From NCBI RefSeq assembly GCF_001905505.1, contig NZ_LIPG01000003.1, positions 806,001 through 870,000 of the forward strand: a stretch of 64,000 bases of DNA. The letters are read 5' to 3'. Within the stretch, counting starts at the first letter, position 1. Each line of letters begins with the position of its first letter. A program made the position numbers and the translations under genes. Below, in pieces: positions 42,240 through 50,415 of this stretch. The DNA is from Streptomyces sp. CB02058 (GTDB taxonomy: Bacteria > Actinomycetota > Actinomycetes > Streptomycetales > Streptomycetaceae). The notes beneath the pieces were generated by a model. That model saw nothing but the letters and a program-made list of their open reading frames with translations. It was not told the DNA's origin and searched no databases.

Positions 42240-42839
42240 TCAGACGCCGTCCCCCGGCGGCAGCACCCCTCGCAGCAGCTGGTCGAGGCCCGTCTTGAGC
42301 CGCTCCGGCGTGAGCCCGCCCGCACCCAGCTGGTGGTCGATCAGGCTGGGGGCGAAGGGGGCGAGCAGGGCGTCCGCCAGATACGGGGCGTCCGCGTCCG
42401 GGCGCAGCGCGGCCACCAGTTGGCTCGCGTGCGCGTGCTGGAAGGCGTACGAGGCGTGGCGGTAGCGCGCGGACGGCGAGCTGGACTCGGCGAGCAGCAG
42501 CAGAGGGCGCTGCGCGACGGACAGGTCGACGAGCGCGTGCAGGAAGGCGCGCAGCCGCTCCTCGGGACCGGCCGGTGGCCCCAGCGGCGGCGGACCGGAC
42601 GCCACCCGGGCGCGGAAGAGCTCGTCCTGCTCCTCCAGCAGGGCGAAGACCAGGCCCGCGCGGTCACGGAAGCGCCGGTAGACCGTGCCGACCCCCACGT
42701 CCGCGGCCCGGGCCACCTCGTCCAGCGCCAGGCGCTCCACGTCCCCGTCCGCCACCATGCGGGCCGCGGCGGTGAGGATGCGGCGGCGGTTGCGCGCCGC
42801 GTCGGCGCGTTCGGGTGGTGCGGGCATGGGCGTGAGCAT
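42240..42839 (-). CDS. TetR-family transcriptional regulator
   Basis: A 199-residue repressor with the N-terminal helix-turn-helix NRRRILTAAARMVADGDVERLALDEVARAADVGVGTVYRRFRDR and a helical ligand domain. It is divergent from the F420-type oxidoreductase gene over a palindrome at 42880-42899, so it likely controls that gene, the aldo-keto reductase and itself. An ATG 12 bp inside is an alternative start. Confidence 0.9.
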   Translation of the reverse strand: MLTPMPAPPERADAARNRRRILTAAARMVADGDVERLALDEVARAADVGVGTVYRRFRDRAGLVFALLEEQDELFRARVASGPPPLGPPAGPEERLRAFLHALVDLSVAQRPLLLLAESSSPSARYRHASYAFQHAHASQLVAALRPDADAPYLADALLAPFAPSLIDHQLGAGGLTPERLKTGLDQLLRGVLPPGDGV

Positions 42840-42879
42840 AGTTCCGCCGCTCCAGCGGCTCGCGAGGGAGTTCCTTGCG

Positions 42880-42899
42880 AAGTGGAAGTTTTTCCGCTT
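42880..42899. promoter_or_regulatory. Probable TetR operator
   Basis: AAGTGGAAG-TT-TTTCCGCTT, an imperfect palindrome (7 of 9 positions pair) in the only AT-rich part of the gap between the divergent tetR and oxidoreductase genes. Confidence 0.5.
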
Positions 42900-42961
42900 A
42901 GGCTCGGCGCAGACCACGCCGCAGAAGTGCTCCGCATGTCATGAGCGAGAGGAAGTCCCCC

Positions 42962-43429
42962 ATGGCTCCTGTGCAGTTCGACCCCGCGCCCACCGCACCC
43001 GCCGAGGGCGACCCGGGTGCGTACAACCTTCAGGTCATCCAGCAGTTCCGGGAGAACGGGGGCAAGGTCGGAGGCCCCTTCGAGGGCGCGGCGCTCATCC
43101 TGCTCACCACCCGGGGCGCGAAGTCCGGCCAGGCCCGCACGGTGCCCACGCTCTACTTCGGCCAGCCCGACGGCAGCCTGCTGATCTTCGGCAGCAACGG
43201 CGGCGCCGACAGCCACCCGGCCTGGTTCCACAACGTCAAGGCCGACCCGAAGGTCACCGTCGAGTCCGGCGACGAGATCTACTCCGCCGTCGCCCGCGAG
43301 GTGCCGCCCGGCAGCGAGGAGCGCGACCGCCTCTTCGCCGAGGCGTCGTCCGAGGTCCAGGCCTTCGCCGACTACCAGGCGCAGACCGAGCGCCAGATCC
43401 CGCTGGTCGTCCTGTCCCGGAAGGACTGA
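42962..43429 (+). CDS. DDN-family (deazaflavin/F420-dependent) nitroreductase
   Basis: A 155-residue split-barrel protein: ALILLTTRGAKSGQARTVPTLYFG, LLIFGSNGGADSHPAWFHNVKADPKVTV and a C-terminal YQAQTERQIPLVVLSR match the Ddn family, which uses reduced F420 to reduce quinones and nitro groups. In this cluster it may act on a quinone intermediate. It lies 3 bp upstream of the aldo-keto reductase. Confidence 0.87.
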   Translation: MAPVQFDPAPTAPAEGDPGAYNLQVIQQFRENGGKVGGPFEGAALILLTTRGAKSGQARTVPTLYFGQPDGSLLIFGSNGGADSHPAWFHNVKADPKVTVESGDEIYSAVAREVPPGSEERDRLFAEASSEVQAFADYQAQTERQIPLVVLSRKD

Positions 43430-43432
43430 GCC

Positions 43433-44500
43433 GTGCGCCATACGCTGCTGGGCAGGACCGGTGTCCGGATATCACGGCTGGCGCTCGGCACGATGACCTT
43501 CGGCGACGACTGGAAGCTGCCCGGGGCGGTGCACGAGCGCATCCTCGGGCAGTACGCCGACGCCGGGGGCAACTTCATCGATACGGCCGACGAGTACGGC
43601 GACGGGTCGGCGGAGACGACGCTCGGCAAGCTGCTGGCCGGGCGCCGCGACCGGTTCGTCCTCTCCACCAAGTACACGATGCAGACGAGGCCGGGCGATC
43701 CGAACTCCGCGGGCAACCACCGCAAGAACCTGGTGAGTTCCCTGGAGGCCAGCCTGCGCCGGCTGGGCACCGACCGGCTCGACATGCTCTGGGTGCACGC
43801 CCGGGACACCCTCACCCCGGTGCCGGAGGTGATGCGCGCGCTCGACGACCAGGTGCGCGCGGGCAAGGTGCTCTACGTCGGCGTCTCCGACTGGCCCGCC
43901 TGGGAGGTGGCCCAGGCCAACACCCTGGCCGAGCTGCGCGACTGGTCGCCGTTCGCCGGACTCCAGATCAGGTACAACCTGCTCGAACGCACCGTCGAGC
44001 GTGAACTCCTGCCCATGGCCCACGCCTTCGACCTCCCGGTCTTCGCCTGGGGGCCGCTCGCCGACGGCCGGCTCACCGGCAAGTACCTCCGGTCCGAGGG
44101 CGGCCGGCTGGACCATGTGGCCTGGGGGCAGGGCGGCAGGGGCCCGGGGGACGACGTCGTGGAGGAGACCGTACGCGTCGCCGAGGAGGCCGGGCTCAGC
44201 CCCGCACAGGTGGCGCTCGCCTGGCTGCTCTCGCGGCCCGGCAACGTGGTCCCCCTCCTCGGCGCGACCAAGGAGGAGCAGCTCGCCGACAACCTGGCCG
44301 CCGTCGACGCGGTCCTGGAGGACGAGTGGCTGGAACGCCTGGACCGGGTCAGCCGGGTGGCACCGGGCTTCCCGCACGACTTCCTCCGCTTCCCCGCGAT
44401 GCGCGACGCGATCTACGGCGACGGCTGGCAGCAGGTCGACCATCTGCGTACGACCGCGCGGCGCGCCCCGGCCGACGACGTGTACTCCACGGGGGGATGA
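43433..44500 (+). CDS. Aldo/keto reductase (candidate Aln4 equivalent)
   Basis: A 355-residue NADPH-dependent TIM-barrel reductase: NFIDTADEYGDGSAETTLGK (catalytic Asp/Tyr), FVLSTKYTM (Lys), LDMLWVHARD (His) and the cofactor end GATKEEQLADNLAAVDAVL. In the alnumycin pathway the last step, reduction of the dioxolane intermediate alnumycin B to the dioxane alnumycin A, is catalysed by the aldo-keto reductase Aln4. The PsuG/HAD pair in this cluster makes that the leading role. Confidence 0.9.
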   Translation: MRHTLLGRTGVRISRLALGTMTFGDDWKLPGAVHERILGQYADAGGNFIDTADEYGDGSAETTLGKLLAGRRDRFVLSTKYTMQTRPGDPNSAGNHRKNLVSSLEASLRRLGTDRLDMLWVHARDTLTPVPEVMRALDDQVRAGKVLYVGVSDWPAWEVAQANTLAELRDWSPFAGLQIRYNLLERTVERELLPMAHAFDLPVFAWGPLADGRLTGKYLRSEGGRLDHVAWGQGGRGPGDDVVEETVRVAEEAGLSPAQVALAWLLSRPGNVVPLLGATKEEQLADNLAAVDAVLEDEWLERLDRVSRVAPGFPHDFLRFPAMRDAIYGDGWQQVDHLRTTARRAPADDVYSTGG

Positions 44501-44520
44501 GCGGGCCGCACCACGACACC

Positions 44521-44557
44521 GAGGCGGCGGAGGGGAGTTGCTCCCCTCCGCCGCCTC
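44521..44557. terminator. Bidirectional hairpin terminator
   Basis: Perfect 17-bp stem with loop TTG: GAGGCGGCGGAGGGGAG (44521-44537) and its exact complement (44541-44557), between the convergent aldo-keto reductase and F420-type oxidoreductase genes. Confidence 0.8.
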
Positions 44558-44569
44558 ACGTGCGGTCGG

Positions 44570-45028
44570 TCACCGATTCTCGACGTTCACGGTCTCCGAG
44601 AGGTTCACCTTGGCCACGACCGATTCGACCTTGACCCGCACGACCACACCGTTGGGGATCGTGAAGCGGTCGGAGAACTCCTCCTCGCGCGCCCGCCCGT
44701 GGTAGCGGCCGCCGATGCGGGCGGTCCAGGCCCGCAGCTCGTCCACGTCCTCGCTGAGCGTCGCCCGCCCGCGCACCAGCACGAAGGAGAACGGCGGACG
44801 CTCGTCGTCCCACAGCATCGCGATCCGGCCGTCCCGCTGGAGGGACCGGCCCTTCACGCTGTCCTTCTGGCAGGTGTAGATGATGTCCTCGCCGTCCATG
44901 ATGACGCCGACCGGGACGACGTGCGGGCTGCCGTCCTTGCGTACCACCGACGCCTTCGCGGTCCTCGGCGGATCCGCCATGACGAACTCCTGCCACCAGC
45001 CCTCGGGGGCATCCACGTATCGGGGCAC
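44570..45028 (-). CDS. PPOX-class, probably F420-dependent oxidoreductase
   Basis: A 152-residue split-barrel protein: TAKASVVRKDGSPHVVPVGVIMDGEDIIYTCQ and IAMLWDDERPPFSFVLVRGRATL. It resembles F420-binding PPOX proteins. It lies 4 bp downstream of the lipocalin-like gene, in the minus-strand group that includes the C-ribosylation genes. The GTG start has a plausible purine-rich upstream region. Confidence 0.83.
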   Translation of the reverse strand: MPRYVDAPEGWWQEFVMADPPRTAKASVVRKDGSPHVVPVGVIMDGEDIIYTCQKDSVKGRSLQRDGRIAMLWDDERPPFSFVLVRGRATLSEDVDELRAWTARIGGRYHGRAREEEFSDRFTIPNGVVVRVKVESVVAKVNLSETVNVENR

Positions 45029-45032
45029 AGGC

Positions 45033-45449
45033 CTACTCCTTCTCGAGCTGTCGTGTGTCTTCGTCGCGGGCGCGCCGCCAGGTCAGGACGCGCTCGGGGG
45101 TCCGGCCGCCCACCGGGTTCACGGCGGTGCCGCGCAGTGACAGCGTCCTGCCGTCGAGCGCGGCGCGGCGCACCTGCCGGGTGCCCGCCATCCGCGGATG
45201 CGCGCTGACGACGACCTCGTGGGTCATCTCGTCGCCGGCCAGCAGCCACCGGCCCGAGTACCCCATGAAGGTCTCCCGGGAAGGGCCGTCCCCCGTCTTC
45301 ATCATGCTCACCGCGACATGACCGTCCGCGGTGTAGATCAGCAGTCCCTCGGGCGCCTCGCCCAGAGGGCCCGCGACCGTCGACCCGTCCTCGTCCAGCT
45401 CCGTGTACGAGGCGAGCCGCCACACCCCGACGACCTCCAGGGGGGTCAT
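45033..45449 (-). CDS. Lipocalin-like domain protein
   Basis: A 138-residue beta-barrel protein: LEVVGVWRLASYTELDEDGS, GLLIYTADGHVAVSMM, FMGYSGRWLLAGDEMTHEV. This is the lipocalin-like fold found in many aromatic polyketide clusters, where it is thought to help cyclisation or to bind the hydrophobic product. Its start overlaps the preceding gene's stop (ATGA on the minus strand). Confidence 0.85.
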   Translation of the reverse strand: MTPLEVVGVWRLASYTELDEDGSTVAGPLGEAPEGLLIYTADGHVAVSMMKTGDGPSRETFMGYSGRWLLAGDEMTHEVVVSAHPRMAGTRQVRRAALDGRTLSLRGTAVNPVGGRTPERVLTWRRARDEDTRQLEKE

Positions 45450-46525
45450 CGAAGGCGCCTGCTGGAGACCTTGTACGGACCGAGCCGGAAGGACGCGCCC
45501 TGCCCGAAGAGCCGCCCGGCGTCCGTGCTCAGCTCGTCGGCGAAGTCCTGTTCCTCGGGCTCGCCCACCGAGGGCCGGTAGTACGTCGTGTGCGTGCGCG
45601 ACGAGAGGCGCACCAGCCCCCGGCCGGTCGGCCAGGAGGCGTCCAGCAGGGTCAGCAGCCCCATGCCGGGGTTGAGCTGCCGAGGCCGGATCAGCGTCTC
45701 CTCGCCGCCCTCGTCGAGCGTCGCCGTCGACCGGTCCAGCCGGAAGCCGATGCGGTCCACCTGGAACACCTCCCGGCCGTCCAGCAGCCAGCGCACCACG
45801 CCGGCGGAGCGGTCGTAGGCGATGCCGAAGTCGTGGACGTCCTCGGGCCGGCGCGTGGCCAGCGGCACCGTGTGCGCGAACGAGGCGTAGTCGCCCAGCT
45901 CGCCGCGCATGAAGGTGGGCCGCCCGTACCAGGCGTAGATCCGCTTGTTGGTGACGACGAAGTCGAAGGAGACGGACGTCTCCGGATCGGTGGTCAGCAT
46001 CATCGCGGACGCCAGGCGCAGGTCGTCCTCCGGATCGCTCACCGCGTCACCGAACGGGTGGCCCCCGGTGCCGTGGGTACGCCCGGTGAGCCGGGTCTCG
46101 AAGAGCAGCTCGTGTCCGTGATGGGCGTCGAAGCCGGGGTGGCCGCTCGTCGCGGTGTGACTGGTGTACGCGATGAACTTGGCGTGGTCGCCCGAGCCCG
46201 GCATCCCGATCGGGTTGTCGGCGGGGATGGTCTGGGTGAACGCCGGCTCGCCGGTCTCAGGGTGGCTGCCGCGCGCCCGTACGGAGAGCTCGCCCCTGCG
46301 GGTGGTGACGATCCCGTCGTCGGCCCGGTACGGCCCACCGGCCACATGGAACCAGCGGGCGTCGGGGCCGTCGGCCACGAAGCCGTCGGCGAAGTCGTCC
46401 CAGACCCGGTGGTAGTCGTGGCCGCGCCGCCCGGCGGTCGCCGTGCCCGGCGTGGCCATGACGGTGCCCAGAGCGGCGGCGGCCAGCAGCAGGCCGTGCC
46501 GGGAGACGAATGTTCTGCGCGGCAT
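45446..46525 (-). CDS. Exported protein of unknown family, paralogue 1 (DUF6081-like)
   Basis: A 359-residue protein with a Tat-like signal (PRRTFVSRHGLLLAAAALG) and a beta-rich domain with FDFVVTNKRIYAWYGRP, VRWLLDGREVFQVDRIG and RLFGQGASFRLG, suggestive of a concanavalin-like lectin/glucanase fold. It is paralogous to 48351-49412. The alnumycin pathway contains Aln6, an oxidase of a previously uncharacterised family that cleaves the ribosyl C1'-C2' bond without detectable cofactor; one of these paralogues is a candidate. That link is inference from context. Confidence 0.75.
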   Translation of the reverse strand: MPRRTFVSRHGLLLAAAALGTVMATPGTATAGRRGHDYHRVWDDFADGFVADGPDARWFHVAGGPYRADDGIVTTRRGELSVRARGSHPETGEPAFTQTIPADNPIGMPGSGDHAKFIAYTSHTATSGHPGFDAHHGHELLFETRLTGRTHGTGGHPFGDAVSDPEDDLRLASAMMLTTDPETSVSFDFVVTNKRIYAWYGRPTFMRGELGDYASFAHTVPLATRRPEDVHDFGIAYDRSAGVVRWLLDGREVFQVDRIGFRLDRSTATLDEGGEETLIRPRQLNPGMGLLTLLDASWPTGRGLVRLSSRTHTTYYRPSVGEPEEQDFADELSTDAGRLFGQGASFRLGPYKVSSRRLR

Positions 46526-46584
46526 CGGAGCCGCCCCTTTCCTCGTGGGATTCGGTTGCGCGGGGCCCGGTTCCCGGTCCGCGC

Positions 46585-47262
46585 TCACCTGTGGCCCTCC
46601 AGTACGGCGGCCACCGCCGCGGGGAACGAGTCCACGACCGTGTCGGCCCCGGCCCGCTTCAGTTCCTCCGGGGTGGAGACGCCGTACGAGACGCCGATGA
46701 CGCCCATCCCGGCGGCCCGCCCCATCTCGGCGTCGGGCACCCCGTCGCCGATCACCACACACCTGCCGGGCGGCAGCCCCAGCAACCCCGCGACGTGCAG
46801 GGCCATGTCCGGAGCCGGTTTGCCGTGCGGCACGCTGTCGTCGCCCGCGACGGCCGTCAGCCAGGCGTCCAGCCCGGTGATCGCCGCGATGGCGTGCGCG
46901 GCCTTCTCCACCTTCGAGGTCGCCAGGGCCAGCGCGAAGCCCGCCCGGGACAGCCGCTCCAGGCCGTCGAGGACACCGGGGTAGAGCAACCCCGGTCCCG
47001 CCTCCCGCACATGGGCGCCGAACCGCTTCCCGTACTCCTCGGTCGCCCCAATGACCCTGGGGTCGTCGACGGGCAGGCCCATCAGGCCGGCGAGGGACGC
47101 CGGCAGCGGGCGTCCGACCGTGGCCAGGACCGCATCGCGGGACACCCGGGTGCCGGACGCCGCCAGGACCTCGGTGGTGAGGGCGGCGATGGCCGAGGGG
47201 GTGTCGGCGAGCGTCCCGTCCAGGTCCAGGATCACCCCGGTGACCGCCGCGGGAGCGGTCAC
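46585..47262 (-). CDS. alnB: HAD-family sugar phosphatase (AlnB type)
   Basis: A 225-residue HAD phosphatase: nucleophile and acid Asp13/Asp15 in LDLDGTLADT, LALATSKVEKA, and the C-terminal motif VVIGDGVPDAEMG. Its GTG start overlaps the PsuG-like gene's stop. In alnumycin biosynthesis AlnB, a HAD protein, removes the 5'-phosphate after C-ribosylation by AlnA, and the tight coupling of the two genes here indicates the same job. The symbol is given by family and context only. Confidence 0.85.
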   Translation of the reverse strand: MTAPAAVTGVILDLDGTLADTPSAIAALTTEVLAASGTRVSRDAVLATVGRPLPASLAGLMGLPVDDPRVIGATEEYGKRFGAHVREAGPGLLYPGVLDGLERLSRAGFALALATSKVEKAAHAIAAITGLDAWLTAVAGDDSVPHGKPAPDMALHVAGLLGLPPGRCVVIGDGVPDAEMGRAAGMGVIGVSYGVSTPEELKRAGADTVVDSFPAAVAAVLEGHR

Positions 47263-48179
47263 CGCTCGGCCTGTACGGCGCTCAGGGCGACGGAGAACTC
47301 TCCGGCGACCCGGGCGGTGCTCAGCAGCAGCGAGCGCCCGGCCCTGGGCATCAGCCCGTCCGACGCCTTGGCCAGCGCCTTCATCAGATACGGGCTGACC
47401 GCGTTGCCCACGACACCGGCCCGGTCGCACCGGTCGAGGGCGTCGGCGATGGCCGCCTCGACCAGCGCGCCGTTCACCGCGTCCCGTTCGTCGATCGGGC
47501 TGGTGAGCAGGACCGTGCCCGGCCCGTTCACCTGCCAGTGCGCCTCGGCCGCACGGGCGGCGGTGCGCAGGTCGTCCATCCGCGTCACGGGCACCTCGAC
47601 GTCGCGCACCACGAAGGCCGGGAGCCTGTCGGTGCGGTAGCCGAACACCGGGATGCCCGCGGTCTCCAGGTACTCGGCGGTCAGCCGGTGGTCGAGGATG
47701 CTCTTGGCGCCGCCGGACACCACCGTCATCCGGGTGCGGCGGAACTGGAGCAGATCGGGGGAGATGTCGAGGGTGTCCTGCCCCCGCCGGTGCACCCCGC
47801 CGATGCCCGCGGTGGTGAACACCTGGATGCCGGCACGCTCGGCGATCACGATGGTGCCGGCCACCGTGGTGGCGCCCAGTCCGCCGCCCGCCAGCGAGGC
47901 GCCGATGTCCCGCGAACTGATCTTCGGGATGCCCTTGGTGGTCGCGAAACGCTCGATGAGGGTGTCCGTCAGACCGACGACCAGTTTCCCTCCGGCGATT
48001 CCGATGGTGGCCGGTACCGCGCCCGCGTCCCGCACCGCCTTCTCGATCAGCGAGGCGGTCTCGGACGAGGGGTCGGTGGTGATGAGCGACGATTCCAGTG
48101 CCACCACCGGACGGTGCTCCGCCAGCGCGGTGGCGATCTCCTCGCTCACCTCGAGCAGCGGGTCGGGCTGTCGTTCCAT
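47259..48179 (-). CDS. alnA: Pseudouridine-5'-phosphate glycosidase-type C-glycosynthase (AlnA type)
   Basis: A 306-residue PsuG-family protein. Residues matching the E. coli PsuG active site are present: Glu29 (VALESSLIT), Lys86 (GIPKISSRD), Asp142 and Lys159 (SGGAKSILD). PsuG normally splits pseudouridine phosphate reversibly. AlnA of alnumycin biosynthesis runs the C-C bond-forming direction, joining ribose-5-phosphate to the aromatic aglycone. Next to a HAD phosphatase inside a type II PKS cluster, the AlnA-like role is far more likely than nucleoside salvage. No pseudouridine kinase is adjacent. Confidence 0.88.
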   Translation of the reverse strand: MERQPDPLLEVSEEIATALAEHRPVVALESSLITTDPSSETASLIEKAVRDAGAVPATIGIAGGKLVVGLTDTLIERFATTKGIPKISSRDIGASLAGGGLGATTVAGTIVIAERAGIQVFTTAGIGGVHRRGQDTLDISPDLLQFRRTRMTVVSGGAKSILDHRLTAEYLETAGIPVFGYRTDRLPAFVVRDVEVPVTRMDDLRTAARAAEAHWQVNGPGTVLLTSPIDERDAVNGALVEAAIADALDRCDRAGVVGNAVSPYLMKALAKASDGLMPRAGRSLLLSTARVAGEFSVALSAVQAER

Positions 48180-48248
48180 GTCCGGGGTCCTTCCTGACAG
48201 GGGGGAACTGACTCGGTGCCACCATCGGCGCCCGCGCTGGAGCGCCGG

Positions 48249-48280
48249 TCGAGCAGCCGTCGAAGCCGGCGCAGTAGCCG
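48249..48280 (+). promoter_or_regulatory. SARP-type heptamer repeats in the alnA/paralogue-2 gap
   Basis: TCGAGCA (48249-48255) and TCGAAGC (48260-48266) lie 11 bp apart, with an 8-nt spacer to TAGCCG (48275-48280). The geometry equals that before the KS-alpha gene, pointing to the gene at 48351; the divergent alnA-like gene may be served too. Confidence 0.55.
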
Positions 48281-48350
48281 TACTCCAGGGAAATTCCGGC
48301 CCGGGCGGCCACGGTGACGCGCCAGGACACCGACGACACAGGGGGCAGTT

Positions 48351-49412
48351 GTGGCACGGCGAAGAGCAGGACGCGGACTGGCGTACGCGGTGGTGGCCGG
48401 AGCGGCGGTGGCAGCGCTGCTGCCGGCCACCACCGCGCAGTCGGCGGCGAGCACGCGGGGACCCCAGGTCCTCTTCCAGGACCGGTACGACAGCGGGTTC
48501 AGCACCGGTGAGGACGGCAACTGGATGGTCCTCGGCGACGCCGAATGGCCCGAGGGGGACGCGGTCGTCACCACCTCCGGCGGTGTGCTCGACGTCGTAC
48601 CCACCGGTGTCAACCCGAAGACCGGCGACCCGGCGTACGCGCGCAGCGTGGGACCGGAAGGAGCGGAGGGCGCGGACGACCACATCAAGTGGATCGCCTT
48701 CCCCAACCGCTACACGGCCGAGGGCGTCCCCGGCTTCGACGTCCCCGCCACCGGTTCCATCAGCTGCGCGCACCGGGTGGCGGGCCGGACCTTCGGCACC
48801 GAGAACCCGTTCGGGGCCACCGTCGAGGACCCGGCGTCCGACATACGGCTGGCCTCCATCGCGCTCATCACCGCCGACTTCGAGTCGCAGGCCATCGCCG
48901 ACTTCTCGGTGACCAACGACACGATCTACGCCATCTACGAGCGCCTGCCGAGCGAGACCGCCGACTACGCCTCGTACGGCTACGCGATACCGGTCGGCAC
49001 CACCCGGCCGGGACGGATGCACGACCTGGAGGTACGCATCGACCAGGGCGGCAAGCGGGTCGGCTGGTACGTGGACGGAGTGCGCAAGCTCGGCACCGAC
49101 AGGATCGGCACCCGGGCCTTCGACCGTAAGTACATGACACTCGACCACGGGGGTACGGAGGAGAGACTGACGCTGAACCAGATCACCTGCGGGATGGCCC
49201 TCGGCAGCCTGCTGGACGGGGCGAAGCCGGGCGTGAGCGACGGCACCGCGCTGATCAGGCTCAAGGACAGGCAGGACTTCTACTTCGATCCGCGCCGCGG
49301 CGAGCCCGTGGAGCAGACGTTCCTCGACGAGGAGAGCCTCCCCGCGAACCGGCTCTTCGGCCAGGGAGCCCAGATACGGCTCGACACCACCCAGGTGATC
49401 GTCAGGCCCTGA
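48351..49412 (+). CDS. Exported protein of unknown family, paralogue 2 (DUF6081-like)
   Basis: A 353-residue protein with an N-terminal signal (AYAVVAGAAVAALLPATTAQSA) and the same domain as 45446-46525: FSVTNDTIYAIYERLP, VGWYVDGVRKLGTDRIG and RLFGQGAQIRLD correspond block by block. It is divergent from the alnA-like gene and preceded by a SARP-type site. It may be an extracellular or cofactor-free enzyme acting on the C-ribosyl polyketide. Duplication in one cluster suggests two related steps. Confidence 0.75.
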   Translation: MARRRAGRGLAYAVVAGAAVAALLPATTAQSAASTRGPQVLFQDRYDSGFSTGEDGNWMVLGDAEWPEGDAVVTTSGGVLDVVPTGVNPKTGDPAYARSVGPEGAEGADDHIKWIAFPNRYTAEGVPGFDVPATGSISCAHRVAGRTFGTENPFGATVEDPASDIRLASIALITADFESQAIADFSVTNDTIYAIYERLPSETADYASYGYAIPVGTTRPGRMHDLEVRIDQGGKRVGWYVDGVRKLGTDRIGTRAFDRKYMTLDHGGTEERLTLNQITCGMALGSLLDGAKPGVSDGTALIRLKDRQDFYFDPRRGEPVEQTFLDEESLPANRLFGQGAQIRLDTTQVIVRP

Positions 49413-49443
49413 GTGCCCTCCCGTCGTGGGAGGCGGGAGACGA

Positions 49444-49539
49444 GGGAGCGGAACCGCCGGCCCGGCGGTTCCGCTCCCACTCGTGCGTCTCATCCTCTCC
49501 GCGGGTCCCGCCGCCGCACCGGCGGGACCCGCGGAGAGG
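49444..49539. terminator. Tandem strong hairpins between convergent genes
   Basis: First hairpin: 15-bp perfect stem (49444-49458 with 49464-49478). Second: 20-bp perfect stem (49494-49513 with 49520-49539). They separate paralogue 2 from the SARP gene and should stop transcription from both sides. Confidence 0.8.
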
Positions 49540-49590
49540 GGTGCCCGGCAGGGCGCCGGCTGCCCGCGCCCTGCCGGGCGGTGAGCGGGT

Positions 49591-50415
49591 CTACGGGCGG
49601 GTCAGGTCCAGTTCGTAGGCGTGTCCCGCGTGGGAGTTCGAGAGCGGGCGGTCCTGACTCCCGTTCAGCACCTGCTGGTGCAGTGCCCTGATCCGGCCGG
49701 ACGGCTCGACGCCGAGCTCGCCGACGAGGGTGGTGCGCAACTGCTGGTAGACCTCCAGGGCCCGCCAGGTGTGCCCGGAGCGGTACAGCGCGATCATCAG
49801 CTGCGCGTGGAAGGTCTCGTGCAGCGGATGCCGGGCCGCCAGCGTGCGCAGCTCCCCGATGAGTTCGGAGTGCCGTCCGAGCCGCAGATCGGCCTCCACC
49901 CGTAGTTCGATCGCCCGTGCCCTGGCCTCCTCGATGCCAAGGATCTCGGTGGCGAGGACGCTTCCGGTCGGTACGTCCACGAGTGCCGGCCCCTGCCACA
50001 GGCCGAGCGCGCTGCCCAGCAGTTCGGCGGCGTGGCCCGCCTCGCCCCGCTCCAGGGCGGCGCTGCCCTGTGCGGTGAGGCGCTGGAATTCCCCCGCGTC
50101 GGACCTGCCGACCGGTTCGCTCAGCTGGTAGCCGCCGAACCGGGTGGACAGGACGTCCTTGGCCGCCGGCCGCCGTGCGGCGGGCCGTGCGGCGTCGATC
50201 CTGCGGCGGAGCTGGAGGATGTAGGTCTGCAGCGTGGTCTGGGCGCTGCGGGGTATCCGGTCTCCCCAGATCTCCTCCATCAGGACGGGTACGGGGACGA
50301 TCCGTCCCGCCCGGAGCGCGAGAAGCGCCAGTATCTGGCGGGGTTTGCCGGCGCTGGGAACTATTGATGTGCCGTCGAGGCGTACGTCGAGCGGTCCTAA
50401 TATTTCGATGTCCAT
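49591..50415 (-). CDS. SARP-family pathway activator (AfsR/DnrI type), TTA-containing
   Basis: A 274-residue Streptomyces antibiotic regulatory protein: an OmpR-like winged helix (IEILGPLDVRLDG ... PRQILALLALRAGRIVPVPVLMEEIWGD) and a bacterial transcriptional activation domain (EFQRLTAQGSAALERGEAG; LYRSGHTWRALEVYQQLRTTLVGELGVEPS). Leu6 is encoded by TTA (complement of 50398-50400), so translation should depend on the bldA tRNA. It is the natural candidate to bind the heptamer repeats at 32.8, 34.2 and 48.2 kb. Confidence 0.94.
   Translation of the reverse strand: MDIEILGPLDVRLDGTSIVPSAGKPRQILALLALRAGRIVPVPVLMEEIWGDRIPRSAQTTLQTYILQLRRRIDAARPAARRPAAKDVLSTRFGGYQLSEPVGRSDAGEFQRLTAQGSAALERGEAGHAAELLGSALGLWQGPALVDVPTGSVLATEILGIEEARARAIELRVEADLRLGRHSELIGELRTLAARHPLHETFHAQLMIALYRSGHTWRALEVYQQLRTTLVGELGVEPSGRIRALHQQVLNGSQDRPLSNSHAGHAYELDLTRP

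Noticed and set aside
47259..48179. Pseudouridine salvage operon as the explanation of the PsuG-like gene
   Set aside because: There is no pseudouridine kinase or transporter next to it, and it is coupled to a HAD phosphatase inside an aromatic PKS cluster.
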